This document shows positions 1 to 8,729 of a stretch of 64,000 nucleotides of DNA, piece after piece; within the stretch, counting starts at the first letter, position 1; each line of letters begins with the position of its first letter. The DNA comes from Lysobacter alkalisoli (lineage in GTDB: Bacteria > Pseudomonadota > Gammaproteobacteria > Xanthomonadales > Xanthomonadaceae). The position numbers and the translations under genes were made by a program. Below the pieces are notes generated by a model, which saw only the letters and a list, made by a program, of their open reading frames with translations, was not told the origin of the DNA and did not search any database. The DNA lies in NCBI RefSeq assembly GCF_006547045.1, contig NZ_CP041242.1:2180001-2244000 (forward strand), written 5' to 3'.

Positions 1-855
1 GCCGTCGAACCAGCCGGAGCTCGGCAGCGCATAGGCGACGTTGAACGTAGGCACGTCGGCCTCGGCCGCGATCTCGAACGGGAACTCGAACGCCGACATC
101 GCGATCCGCGATTCCGGAATGCGGTAACGGTAGCGCGCCCACTGCAGTTGCACGGTCGTGCCGCCGCGTTTCCATTGCGCATGCACGGCCGCACCGTCGT
201 GTCCGTGCTTGCCGCCATCGATGCGATTCTCGACCTTGCCGCTGAACAGCGAGGCACCCAGCGCAAGCTCGGCGCCATTCCAGTCGCGAGAATTCTCGTA
301 GCGTAAATTCAACCGCTCACGTTCGCGGTACGGCAGGTCATCGGTGGTGGCGACGTCGAACGAATAGCGGTCGTAGCGCGCCCCGGTGCCGTATTCGTCC
401 GCAAGGAAAACCCCGGCATGGAACTGATGCGGGCCTTCGGCACGCTGCCAGACCACGCCCAGGTCGTAGTCGTCCTCGATGCCGAGGTAATAGCCGGAAC
501 CGAACCAGAAACTTTGTGAGGCATACGGCAACAGCCCGAACGGCGCCTGCTGGATGCCGACACGGACATCGGAGACATCATCAAGCTTCCAGCCCGCCCA
601 CGCGTGATGCACGGCATGGAAACCGTCGTACCAGCGGTACTGGAGGGAGAAGAATGCTGGACCTGCGCTGCCCTTGGCGTCGACACGCAGCAGCTCGAGG
701 TCGGCACCTGGATTGTCGCCGTAGTCGAGCCAACCGTAATTGAAGCGGACCGCACCGCCCAGATCGAACTCGGGATCACCCTCGGCCGCACGCGCCCCGG
801 ACATGGACAATGCAAACAGACAGAAACACAAACACACGGAACCTCGCGAAATCAC
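1..855 (-). CDS. Outer-membrane beta-barrel (porin-like) protein, 3' end beyond window
   Basis: The reading frame enters from the window's left edge and begins at a GTG at 855, so the C-terminus is missing. A hydrophobic signal peptide (MISRGSVCLCFCLFALSMSG, cleaved near ARAAEG) is followed by amphipathic segments rich in Tyr, Trp and Gly (for example RFNYGWLDYGD, FFSLQYRWYDG, FGLLPYASQSFWFGSGYY). This is the texture of an outer-membrane barrel, and the early part resembles phosphate-selective or generic porins. GAGAGG lies about 12 bases before the GTG. No ATG in this frame precedes the signal peptide, so GTG is preferred. It stands alone on the minus strand after the M13 peptidase terminator. 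Substrate is unknown. Confidence 0.7.
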   Translation of the reverse strand, partial: MISRGSVCLCFCLFALSMSGARAAEGDPEFDLGGAVRFNYGWLDYGDNPGADLELLRVDAKGSAGPAFFSLQYRWYDGFHAVHHAWAGWKLDDVSDVRVGIQQAPFGLLPYASQSFWFGSGYYLGIEDDYDLGVVWQRAEGPHQFHAGVFLADEYGTGARYDRYSFDVATTDDLPYRERERLNLRYENSRDWNGAELALGASLFSGKVENRIDGGKHGHDGAAVHAQWKRGGTTVQLQWARYRYRIPESRIAMSAFEFPFEIAAEADVPTFNVAYALPSSGWFDG

Positions 856-1069
856 GGGCAGCCCGGACCTCTCTAAGACACTTGGAATCCAAACAGGCTA
901 GCGTCCGCATACGCATGGCGCAAATCAACGGGATGCAGAAAATGGCCTGTTTTTTGCTGTAAAGCGCATCAGAGCGTCCTTTCAGCGAGATCGAGGCGAC
1001 ACGCAGAACTTCACTGAAACGGCACGATCCAGCCGCAATCCGCGCGGCCATCGAAGGATCGCACACATG

Positions 1070-1094
1070 AAAACGGGGCCGGTAATCCGGCCCC
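1070..1094 (-). terminator. Intrinsic terminator of the M13 peptidase gene
   Basis: A perfect 8-bp GC stem (GGGGCCGG / CCGGCCCC) with a TAAT loop at 1075-1094 is followed on the minus strand by GTTTTC. It starts 25 bases beyond the stop codon of the minus-strand M13 peptidase gene. Confidence 0.7.
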
Positions 1095-1118
1095 GCGATG
1101 GTTGTCGGAGTGTGCGAA

Positions 1119-3245
1119 TCACCAGATCCGTACGCGTTCCTCCGGAGCGATGTAGAGCGTATCGCCCTGCCCGATGCCGAAGGCGTCGTACCACGCATCG
1201 ATGTTTCGCAGCGGCGCGAAGGCGCGGATCTGGCCGGGTGAGTGCGGGCCGTTGACCAATTGCTGGCGCAGTGCGTCATCGCGCCAGAGCGTGCGCCACA
1301 CCTGCGCCCAGCCCATGAAAAAGCGCTGCTCGCCGGTGAAGCCGTCGAGTACCGGCGCCGGCTGGCCATCCAGCGAGCGCTGGTAGGCTTCGAAAGCAAT
1401 GGTCAGGCCGCCGAGGTCGCCGATGTTCTCGCCCATCGCGACCTGGCCGTTGATGTGCATGCCGGGCAGTTCCGGGAACTCGTAACTTTCATACTGCGCA
1501 CCGAGCTTGGCCGCCTCGGCCTCGAAGCGTGCGGCATCGTCGACGCTCCACCAGTCGCGCAGCACGCCATTACCATCGGACTTGCGGCCCTGGTCGTCGA
1601 AGCCATGGATGATTTCGTGGCCGATCACGCCACCGATGCCGCCATAGTTGACCGCCGGGTCGGCATCCGGGTCGAAGAACGGCGGCTGCAGGATCGCGGC
1701 CGGGAACACGATTTCGTTCTTCACCGACGAGTAGTAGGCATTGACCGTTTGCGGAGTCATGCCCCACTCGTCCTTGTCGACCGGCCGGCCGAGGCGGTTG
1801 CGGCGGAAATCCCAGTGGAAGCGCTGCGAACGCTCGGCATTGCCGAACAGGTCGCCGTTGACGACCTCGAGGTCGCTGTAATCGCGCCACTTGTCCGGGT
1901 AGCCGATCTTCAAGCCGAAGCCCTTGAGCTTGTCCCGGGCCTCGGCCTTGGTCTCCGGCCCCATCCACTCAAGCTGATCCAGCCGCGCGCCCATCGCCAC
2001 CTTCACGTTGGCGACCAGGGCATCCATCTTGGCCTTGGCGTCGGCGGGGAAATACAACTGCACGTAGTCGCGGCCGATCGCCTCGCCCATCGCGCGCTCG
2101 GCGAACTCGACGCCGCGCTTCCAGCGATCGCGCTGTTCCGGCTGGCCGTTCAGGAACTTGTTGCGGAACTCGTACTGGGCGTCGACGAAGGCCTTCGACA
2201 GCAACGGTGCCGCGGAGTCGGCCGTCTGGAATGCCATCCACGCCTTCAACGTGTCCAGCTCGGTCTCGGCGAAGATCTTCGCCAGTTCGGGCATCGCCGA
2301 ATCCTGACGCAACACCACGCGCCCGGCGGCCTCGACGCCGGCGGCCTCGAAGAAAGTCGCCCATGGGAAACCCGGTGCATGCGCGTTCATCCCGGCCATC
2401 TCGACCGGGTTGTAGGTCTTGTCGCGGTCACGGCTCTCGGCACGGGTCCAGTGCGCCTCGGCGATCTTCATTTCCATCGCCATGATCGCCTTGGCGTTGT
2501 GCTCCGGCCGTTCCCAGCCGGTCAGTTCCAGCATCTGTGCCAGGTATTCGACGTAGCGCTCGCGCTGCGGTTCGAACTTCTCGTCCAGGTACATCTGGCG
2601 GTCGCCTAGGCCAAGGCCGGACTGGCTCAGGTACAAAGCGTAGTTGTCCGGGTCGCGCTGATCGTCGCTGACGAAGGCGCCGAAAAAGCTGCCGCCAAAG
2701 CCGCCATGGGCCCGGCCCATCAAGGCGGCCAGCGCATTCTTGTCCCGCGCGCCGCGGATCGCGTCAAGGTGCGGCTGGAGTGGCCTGGCGCCCAGCGCCT
2801 CGACGGCCGCCTCGTCCATGAAGCCCTGGTACAGGGCCGCAACCTTGGCGGCATCGCCGTCGACCGCCGGGTCGCCGAGCGGGTAACCCTCCACCAACTG
2901 GCGCACGCGCGCTTCAGACAACTCGCGCAGCAGATCGAAGGCGCCGTACCTGGAGCGGTCTGACGGAATTTCGGTGGTCTGCGCCCAGTTGCCGTTTACG
3001 TAGGCGAAGAAATCGGCACCCGGGCGGGCATCGCGGTCCATGCCGCCGGTGTCGATGCCCCACTCGCCCATGCGCGGCGAGGCCACCGTGGCCACAGCGG
3101 CACCGGAGCCCGCGTCCGGCGAGTCGAACAGCATGCGCGCGTCGCAGCCGGCATCGAGACAGCGGTCGTGAGCAGTGGCGGTGGTCACCGGGGCCACAAG
3201 GCCCAGGACGGCGACGGTGGCGGCGTACAGCAGGGTCTTCTTCAA
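1119..3245 (-). CDS. M13 family metallopeptidase (neprilysin/PepO type), secreted
   Basis: A zinc endopeptidase of about 708 residues, the usual M13 length. A signal peptide (LKKTLLYAATVAVLGLVAP) targets it to the periplasm or cell surface. The N-terminal M13 domain includes the family start DFFAYVNGNW. The catalytic domain carries NAYYSSVKNEIVFPAAILQP, the zinc motif HEIIH near residue 543, and ENIGDLGG, which supplies the third ligand. The C-terminus RVRIW lacks the Cys of the usual CRVW ending. The frame is open far upstream, but the signal peptide and a GGGAGA element 8 bases before TTG at 3245 fix a TTG start. It is transcribed alone and is divergent from the DUF47-Pit pair. M13 enzymes cleave peptides up to about 40 residues. 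Confidence 0.93.
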   Translation of the reverse strand: MKKTLLYAATVAVLGLVAPVTTATAHDRCLDAGCDARMLFDSPDAGSGAAVATVASPRMGEWGIDTGGMDRDARPGADFFAYVNGNWAQTTEIPSDRSRYGAFDLLRELSEARVRQLVEGYPLGDPAVDGDAAKVAALYQGFMDEAAVEALGARPLQPHLDAIRGARDKNALAALMGRAHGGFGGSFFGAFVSDDQRDPDNYALYLSQSGLGLGDRQMYLDEKFEPQRERYVEYLAQMLELTGWERPEHNAKAIMAMEMKIAEAHWTRAESRDRDKTYNPVEMAGMNAHAPGFPWATFFEAAGVEAAGRVVLRQDSAMPELAKIFAETELDTLKAWMAFQTADSAAPLLSKAFVDAQYEFRNKFLNGQPEQRDRWKRGVEFAERAMGEAIGRDYVQLYFPADAKAKMDALVANVKVAMGARLDQLEWMGPETKAEARDKLKGFGLKIGYPDKWRDYSDLEVVNGDLFGNAERSQRFHWDFRRNRLGRPVDKDEWGMTPQTVNAYYSSVKNEIVFPAAILQPPFFDPDADPAVNYGGIGGVIGHEIIHGFDDQGRKSDGNGVLRDWWSVDDAARFEAEAAKLGAQYESYEFPELPGMHINGQVAMGENIGDLGGLTIAFEAYQRSLDGQPAPVLDGFTGEQRFFMGWAQVWRTLWRDDALRQQLVNGPHSPGQIRAFAPLRNIDAWYDAFGIGQGDTLYIAPEERVRIW

Positions 3246-3495
3246 AACTGTTCTCCCGGATTCGAAATTCCCCGAGGGGGGCGTCGGGTTGTACCGGCCC
3301 CAGGCCGGCCCGGACAGTGCCAAGGGTTGGGGGCGGTCGGCCCGTAGCGTGGCGGCGCCCACCTGAACGCGCTGCAGCCGGGACCGCGGGCCCGATCGCC
3401 ATCCCACGGTTCCCTCGACACCGTTTTCCGCAGACAATTGCGGTTTGATGACAACCGGCACGGTCCGCCGGCCCCGCTCCCACGAGGAATCCAGC

Positions 3496-4173
3496 ATGGC
3501 AGGCAGCTTTGTCGCCAATCTTTTCGGTCGTTCGCCGGTCCGGCCGCTGCAGAAGCACTTCAAGGAAGCGGCCGCCTGCGCGCGCGAGCTGACCCCGTTC
3601 ATGGAAGCGGTGCTGAAGGGCGACTGGAGCGCCGCCGATGCCGCGCGCGAGCGCATCGTGTCGAAAGAGCAGGTCGCCGACGACATGAAGAAAGATGTGC
3701 GCCTGAACTTGCCAGACAACCTGTGGATGCCGGTGCCGCGCGCCGACCTGCTGGACCTGCTGATGGTCCAGGACCGGGTGGCCAATACCGCCAAGGACGT
3801 ATCCGGCATCGTCATCGGCCGGCGCATGACCTTCCCGGTCGAGGTGGGAGACGCGCTCATGAAGCTGGTTCGCCGCTGTGTGGATGCGGTCGACCAGGCC
3901 GAGCGCGGCGTCAACGAGCTGGACGAACTGTTCGAGACCGGTTTCCGCGGTGCAGAGGTGGACCTCGTCGAGGAACTGATCGACCAGCTCGACGCGATCG
4001 AGGACGACACCGACCAGTTGCAGGCCGAAGTGCGCGCGGCGCTGTTCCTCCGCGAAAAAGACCTGCCGCCGGTGGACGTCGTGTTCATGTACCGGGCGAT
4101 CGAGTGGATCGGAGAGGTCGGCGACTACGCCCAGCGCGTGGGCAGCCGCCTGCAACGCCTGCTGGCGCGCTGA
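3496..4173 (+). CDS. DUF47 / TIGR00153 PhoU-like accessory protein of Pit
   Basis: A 225-residue all-helical protein of the DUF47 family, which has a PhoU-like fold and is typically encoded next to Pit phosphate transporters. Recognisable stretches are MAGSFVANLFGRSPVRPLQ at the N-terminus, the middle PDNLWMPVPRADLLDLL and the C-terminal WIGEVGDYAQRVGSRLQ. The frame is open from 3445, but ATG at 3496 has a GAGGA element 8 bases upstream and matches the family start. It ends 10 bases before pit, so the two are co-transcribed. It is probably cytoplasmic and modulates Pit activity or phosphate signalling; this role is inferred from family context. No PHO box was identified by eye. Confidence 0.93.
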   Translation: MAGSFVANLFGRSPVRPLQKHFKEAAACARELTPFMEAVLKGDWSAADAARERIVSKEQVADDMKKDVRLNLPDNLWMPVPRADLLDLLMVQDRVANTAKDVSGIVIGRRMTFPVEVGDALMKLVRRCVDAVDQAERGVNELDELFETGFRGAEVDLVEELIDQLDAIEDDTDQLQAEVRAALFLREKDLPPVDVVFMYRAIEWIGEVGDYAQRVGSRLQRLLAR

Positions 4174-4183
4174 GGAGAACGGC

Positions 4184-5431
4184 ATGGAGCAGATGACCCT
4201 GTACATCGCGCTGGCTGCGATCTTCGGCCTGTACATGGCGTGGGCGATCGGCGCCAACGACGTCGCCAACGCCATGGCCACCTCCACCGGCGCCAAGGCG
4301 ATCAGCTTCAAGCAGGCGGTGATCATCGCCGCGGTGTTCGAGTTCGCTGGCGCGGTGCTGGCCGGTGGCAGCGTCACCTCGACCATTCGCAGCGGCATCG
4401 TCGACGCCAGCCTGCTGGCCGACACCCCCGAGCTGATGATCTACGGCATGCTCGCCGCGCTGCTGGCGGCGGCAGTCTGGCTCAACATCGCCTCGAAGAT
4501 GGGCTGGCCGGTGTCCACCACCCACTCCATCATCGGCGCGATCGTCGGTTTCGCCGCGGTCGGCATCGGCACCGAAGCGGTCCACTGGGGCAAGGTCGGG
4601 CAGATCGTGATGAGCTGGGTGGTGTCGCCGGTCGTCGCCGGCACCTTCGCCTTTTTCATTTTCCGCAGCGTGCAGGTGCTGATCCTGGATCGCACCGATC
4701 CGATCGCGCGGGCGCGCCGCTTCGTGCCGGCCTACATGCTGGTCGCCGCCTTCATGATCGTCATGATGACCCTGACCAAGGGGCTCTCCCACGTCGGGCT
4801 GGACCTGACCACCCGGCAGAACCTCATGATCTCGGTCGCGATGGCCATCGCGGTGGCCATCGCCGGCAAGCTGATCATCGACCGCATCCAGGTCGATCCC
4901 AAGGCCGACCGCAAGTTCCGCTTCGCAACGGTCGAGCGCATCTTCGGCGTGCTGATGGTCATCACCGCCTGCTCGATGGCGTTCGCGCACGGCTCCAACG
5001 ACGTCGCCAACGCGGTCGGCCCGGTCGCCGCGGTCATTTCCGTGGCTTCGACCGGCATGGTCGAGGGGCGCTCGGCGGTATCGCCGTGGGTCTTGCTGCT
5101 GGGCGGCGGCGGCATCGTGCTGGGCCTGGCGACCTACGGGCGGCAGGTCATGCGCACTGTCGGCCAGAAGATCACCGCGCTCACCCCCAGTCGCGGCTTT
5201 GCCGCCGAGATGTCGGCGGCGAGCACCATCGTGCTGGCATCGAGTACCGGGTTGCCGATCTCGACCACCCACACCCTGGTCGGCGCGGTCCTGGGCGTCG
5301 GCATCGCCCGTGGCATCTCGGCCATCAATCTCACCGTGATCCGCAACATCTTCCTGTCGTGGCTGATCACCGTGCCCGCCGGCGCGGTGCTGGCGGTGAT
5401 CTTCTTCTTCATTTTGCGCGCAGTGCTGTAA
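4184..5431 (+). CDS. pit: Inorganic phosphate transporter, PiT family
   Basis: A 415-residue inner-membrane protein with about ten hydrophobic segments and the duplicated PiT signature. The first copy is GANDVANAMATSTGAKAISF near residue 24, and the second is GSNDVANAVGPVAAV near residue 270. PiT carriers import phosphate (often as a metal-phosphate complex) with protons or Na+. The ATG has GAGGAGA 6 bases upstream and follows the DUF47 gene by 10 bases. The second half ends with STGLPISTTHTLVGAV, the mirror of WPVSTTHSIIGAI in the first half, as expected for the inverted-repeat fold. Confidence 0.95.
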   Translation: MEQMTLYIALAAIFGLYMAWAIGANDVANAMATSTGAKAISFKQAVIIAAVFEFAGAVLAGGSVTSTIRSGIVDASLLADTPELMIYGMLAALLAAAVWLNIASKMGWPVSTTHSIIGAIVGFAAVGIGTEAVHWGKVGQIVMSWVVSPVVAGTFAFFIFRSVQVLILDRTDPIARARRFVPAYMLVAAFMIVMMTLTKGLSHVGLDLTTRQNLMISVAMAIAVAIAGKLIIDRIQVDPKADRKFRFATVERIFGVLMVITACSMAFAHGSNDVANAVGPVAAVISVASTGMVEGRSAVSPWVLLLGGGGIVLGLATYGRQVMRTVGQKITALTPSRGFAAEMSAASTIVLASSTGLPISTTHTLVGAVLGVGIARGISAINLTVIRNIFLSWLITVPAGAVLAVIFFFILRAVL

Positions 5432-5438
5432 GGGAACC

Positions 5439-5470
5439 TCTGAACAAGTCCTTCGATACCCTTGTTCAGA
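5439..5470. terminator. Inverted repeat after pit, probable terminator
   Basis: A perfect 10-bp inverted repeat (TCTGAACAAG / CTTGTTCAGA) with a 12-base loop begins 8 bases after the pit stop codon and lies between convergent genes. It lacks a clear T-tract, so it may act with Rho or as a 3' stabilising hairpin. Confidence 0.5.
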
Positions 5471-5579
5471 CCTTCCCGAGGGTATTCCGACAAGCGGCCT
5501 TCACTGAGTCATGACAATGACCCGCCCCGGGTCGTTTCAGCCGGGATTAACGCCGGAAGGTTGATCGCGTCGTTGGCGA

Positions 5580-7097
5580 CTACGGCCGATGCCATGGCGC
5601 CGGGTGGATCACCTCACCACCGCGCACGGTGTAGCGCACACCTGAAAAGGCCTGCGGGTCGTCGGCGGGATCGCTGCCGAGCACGACCAGGTCGGCGTCC
5701 ATCCCCGCCTCGATGCGCCCCTTGCGCGAATCCTGGCCGAAACGCCGGGCCGGCGCGGTGGTAAGGCTGGCGAGGATCGCGCGCCAGTCCATCCCCGCAC
5801 CGGCCATGCGTTCGAACTCTCGGCGAGTGTCGGCCTGGTCGCTGTAGCCGATGTCGGTGCCGAACAGCACCTGCCCGCCGGCTTCGTGGAACACGCGCAA
5901 CTGCTGCTGGGCGATGCCGGCGATCCTCTCCACGACCGCCTCCGGCGCATTCTCCTTGCGCACCTCGATCTCGAACAGTTCCAGCGTCGGCGTCAACGCG
6001 ACACCCTCTTCCACCAGCCGTCGTGCGAGCTCGGCACTCCATGCACCGGAAGCCGGCGTGGGATGCGCGAGCACGTCGACGCCACCAGCAAGCGCGATCT
6101 CGATGCCCTCCAGCGTGGTCGGATGGGCGAACGCGGGCTTGCCGGCGCGATGGGCCTCTTCGACGACCGCGCGGACAATTTCCAGGTCCATCAGCCTCAC
6201 CCCCGTTCCGTCATCGACGATCGCACCGATGAACAGTTTCACCCCGTCGGCACCATCAGCCAGCTGTCGGCGTGCACGCTCACGGGCCTCGTCGGCCGTC
6301 GCGACCTCGGCACTCGGCGCAGTCATCGAATCCAGCAGGTCCTTCACGTAGGACGGTGTGCCATCCGCGGGGAAGAACGGCATGTCTACGGTCAGCAGCG
6401 ATGGGCCTGCCACCTCACCCGCGTTGATGCGCCCGCGCAGCGTGGCGGTATTGCCCGACGGAAACGAGGCGATATCGAACACCGTGGTGAAACCCCAGCG
6501 AGCGAACATCTGCCGCAGCGCGAACTCCAACTCGGCCGGCGAGCGTGTCGCGGCCTCGCGCAACGGCAGCGGCAGCGGGTGCACGTGGCTGTTCCAGAAG
6601 CCGGCGGTGACCGTGTCGCCCCCGGCATCGATCACCATCGCGCCATCCGGCACCTCCACGGCGGTGCCGACCTGGACGATACGGCCGTCGCGCACCAGCA
6701 CCGTACCGTCCGTGATCGGCTCCGCGTCGGGAGATGGGTAAATACGCGCATTGACGATGGCAAGATCACCCGCCCGTACAACACCGGCCAGCAACAGCAG
6801 CGGCAGGACCATCAAGGCCAACAACAAACGCATCGGAAATCTCCCGGGGCCCGATTGTCCGGGCAGTGGCATGGGCAGGCCGTCAGTGTCCGCCCGGGCA
6901 CGATGATAGGCGACCAGCGCATTGGCATGCCCATGGCCGATCCCGTGCCCGGACTTGAGTGCGGCCACCATTTCCATGTGCTTCTTTCCCTCCATGGCAT
7001 CCAGCACGTCCAGCCAGTGGTTGATCGGCTTGCCGTAGGTCTTCTCGATGGAAGGAAAATAGGACGCCGGTCCCTTCACCGTGTTGTCGCCGGCCAT
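5580..7097 (-). CDS. DUF4287 domain fused in frame to a secreted-type amidohydrolase
   Basis: One open frame of 505 residues holds two normally separate proteins. Residues 1-70 match the small DUF4287 family (KGPASYFPSIEKTYGKPIN, HGIGHGHANALV). After a short linker, an internal Met at 6833 starts a textbook signal peptide (MRLLLALMVLPLLLLAGVV) and a metal-dependent amidohydrolase. That part has HVHPL, the carboxylatable Lys in GVKLFIG, FAHPT and LAHPT metal ligands, and the FGTD aspartate. GGGAGA sits 6 bases before the internal ATG, so the hydrolase can be translated separately from 6833 to 5580 (417 residues). The upstream VOC gene ends one base before ATG 7097, which implies an operon. Either the DUF4287 stop codon was lost, or the frame is an accidental overlap of two genes. 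Confidence 0.85.
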   Translation of the reverse strand: MAGDNTVKGPASYFPSIEKTYGKPINHWLDVLDAMEGKKHMEMVAALKSGHGIGHGHANALVAYHRARADTDGLPMPLPGQSGPGRFPMRLLLALMVLPLLLLAGVVRAGDLAIVNARIYPSPDAEPITDGTVLVRDGRIVQVGTAVEVPDGAMVIDAGGDTVTAGFWNSHVHPLPLPLREAATRSPAELEFALRQMFARWGFTTVFDIASFPSGNTATLRGRINAGEVAGPSLLTVDMPFFPADGTPSYVKDLLDSMTAPSAEVATADEARERARRQLADGADGVKLFIGAIVDDGTGVRLMDLEIVRAVVEEAHRAGKPAFAHPTTLEGIEIALAGGVDVLAHPTPASGAWSAELARRLVEEGVALTPTLELFEIEVRKENAPEAVVERIAGIAQQQLRVFHEAGGQVLFGTDIGYSDQADTRREFERMAGAGMDWRAILASLTTAPARRFGQDSRKGRIEAGMDADLVVLGSDPADDPQAFSGVRYTVRGGEVIHPAPWHRP

Positions 7098-7098
7098 C

Positions 7099-8016
7099 TC
7101 AGCGACCTCCCTTCGCCGCGGCCTCGATCGCCGCCACGTCGAACTTCTTCATATCAAGGAATGCCTGCGTCACCCGCGCCACCTGGTCCTTGTCGCCCGA
7201 CGATATCAGTTCGCCAAGCACCGCCGGGGTGACCTGCCAGGACAGGCCGTAGCGGTCCTTGCACCAGCCGCATTGCTCGGCTTCAGGCACGGTGGACAGC
7301 TGTGCCCAATAACGGTCGACCTCCGCCTGGTCGCGGCAATGGACCATGAAGGAAACCGCTTCGTTGAAGCCGAAACCGTGCTCGCGGGCGCTGTCCATCG
7401 CGACGAACCAGTCATCGTCGAGGCGGAAGTCGGAGAACATCACCGTCCCCTCCTTTTCCGGCTCCATGCCGGCCGGATAGCGGACAAGTTGCCCATCCCG
7501 CGAACCGTCGAACACCGACCGGTAGAACGCGCCCGCCTCCTCGGCCTTGCCGCAGACGTCGCCGGTGAACAGCAACGCCGGCATGATGTCCGGCCGCGGC
7601 TCGCCGGCCTGATCGGTCAGGATCAACTGCCACGACAGGCCGTAGCGGTCCTGCACCCAGCCATAGCGCGGGCTGAAGGGGTACGCGTCGAGCGGCATCA
7701 GCGCCTGCCCGCCGTCGATCAGCTTCTCCCACGCGGCGTCCAGATGCTCGCGTGCCTGCGGGTCGCGCGAGGGGTCGAAGTTGACCATGAACGAAACCGA
7801 GGGATTGAAGCTGAACAGCGGTCCGGCGCTGATCGCCATGAACGGCTGCCGGCGCAGGCTGAAGGAGATCACGTCGCAGTCGCCCGAAGGGGTGTCGTGC
7901 AAGGTGGTGACAGACTCCATCTGCGAGTCCGGGAACACGGAGCAGTAGAATTCAGCGGCCTCCCGGGCCTGTTTGTCGAACCACAGGTGCGGGGTGATGG
8001 GCTTAATGAGGGACAT
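7099..8016 (-). CDS. Tandem VOC (PhnB / 3-demethylubiquinone-like) protein
   Basis: A 305-residue cytoplasmic protein made of two copies of the PhnB-type VOC domain. The first starts at ITPHLWFDKQAREAAEFYCS and the second near DIMPALLFTGDVCGKAEEAG. Each copy has the repeated ending RYGLSWQ and the VSFMV strand. The family folds as paired beta-alpha-beta-beta-beta units and its members are mostly of unknown substrate. The frame is open to 8169, but ATG at 8016 with GGAG 8 bases before it matches the conserved start MSLIKPITPHLWF. Its stop precedes the DUF4287/amidohydrolase start by one base. The C-terminal residues LGELISSGDKDQVARVTQ match the common tail of this family. Confidence 0.9.
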   Translation of the reverse strand: MSLIKPITPHLWFDKQAREAAEFYCSVFPDSQMESVTTLHDTPSGDCDVISFSLRRQPFMAISAGPLFSFNPSVSFMVNFDPSRDPQAREHLDAAWEKLIDGGQALMPLDAYPFSPRYGWVQDRYGLSWQLILTDQAGEPRPDIMPALLFTGDVCGKAEEAGAFYRSVFDGSRDGQLVRYPAGMEPEKEGTVMFSDFRLDDDWFVAMDSAREHGFGFNEAVSFMVHCRDQAEVDRYWAQLSTVPEAEQCGWCKDRYGLSWQVTPAVLGELISSGDKDQVARVTQAFLDMKKFDVAAIEAAAKGGR

Positions 8017-8196
8017 GCGGTTTCTCCAGTATCGAGGGACCTCGATCCATCGACGATCCGGGCCGATGGAAATCGACACGGGAGACATGATGCCTCCCTC
8101 CTCAGGTATCTGCAGGTGCCGACCGAAGCGGCGCGTCCATGCGCGGATTCCGGCTCCATCCTCAGGCATGCCCAGGCGGCGACCCGGAGTGCACCA

Positions 8197-8616
8197 TCAG
8201 GCCAGCGCAGTCCGCCCCTGCCGCGTGGCGTGCAGGCCCATCCAGCCCAGTTCGGCGAAGACCAGGACCACCAGAGCCTGCGCGCATACAAAGACGATAC
8301 CGAACCCCGTCGGCTGCCAGACCGGGCCGAAGGCCACCCAGGCACTGGCCGCCACCCAGGCGAAGTTGATCGCCACCACCGCGACCATGGCCAGGCGCGG
8401 CACCCGGGCATGACGCGACAGCAGCAGCACCCAGGCCACGAACGGTACGCAGATCAGGCCCGCGATGCGCAACAGGCCGGCCGGCAATGCCAGCAACGGC
8501 GCCAGCATGTCCGCGCCGGCAATCAACAACAGGGCCGTCGCACCGGTGGCCAGGCCATCGACGCGCAACAGGCGGGGCAGGAATCCGGGATTCGCGAAGC
8601 GGTGTTGCATCGACAT
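8197..8616 (-). CDS. Small four-helix integral membrane protein
   Basis: A 139-residue protein with four predicted transmembrane helices: GLATGATALLLIAGADML, RIAGLICVPFVAWVLLL, AMVAVVAINFAWVAAS and GFGIVFVCAQALVVLVF. I do not recognise a named family. ATG at 8616 follows GAGGAGA at 6 bases; a second in-frame ATG lies two codons on. It is divergent from the XRE-type regulator at 8730, and a palindrome lies in the shared promoter region, so that regulator is the likely controller of this gene. Confidence 0.8.
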   Translation of the reverse strand: MSMQHRFANPGFLPRLLRVDGLATGATALLLIAGADMLAPLLALPAGLLRIAGLICVPFVAWVLLLSRHARVPRLAMVAVVAINFAWVAASAWVAFGPVWQPTGFGIVFVCAQALVVLVFAELGWMGLHATRQGRTALA

Positions 8617-8674
8617 GGCAGTTCTCCTCGTGGTTGGGTCGGGAGGCATGCTGCCCGCGCCCGTGCACCGGAAC

Positions 8675-8693
8675 CATTACCTGGCAGGTAATG
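8675..8693. promoter_or_regulatory. Palindromic operator candidate between divergent genes
   Basis: CATTACCTG-G-CAGGTAATG is a perfect 9-bp inverted repeat around one base. It sits 37 bases before the XRE/MmyB-type regulator and 59 bases before the divergent membrane-protein gene. Size and position fit a dimeric HTH regulator's autoregulatory site. Confidence 0.6.
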
Positions 8694-8729
8694 CACTAGC
8701 TTCCCTGTCTTCGGCTATGGTCTGCAGCC

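Noticed and set aside
1242-2609. 455-residue plus-strand open frame
   Set aside because: It is the mirror of the M13 peptidase catalytic domain; His-rich low-complexity sequence without a start signal.
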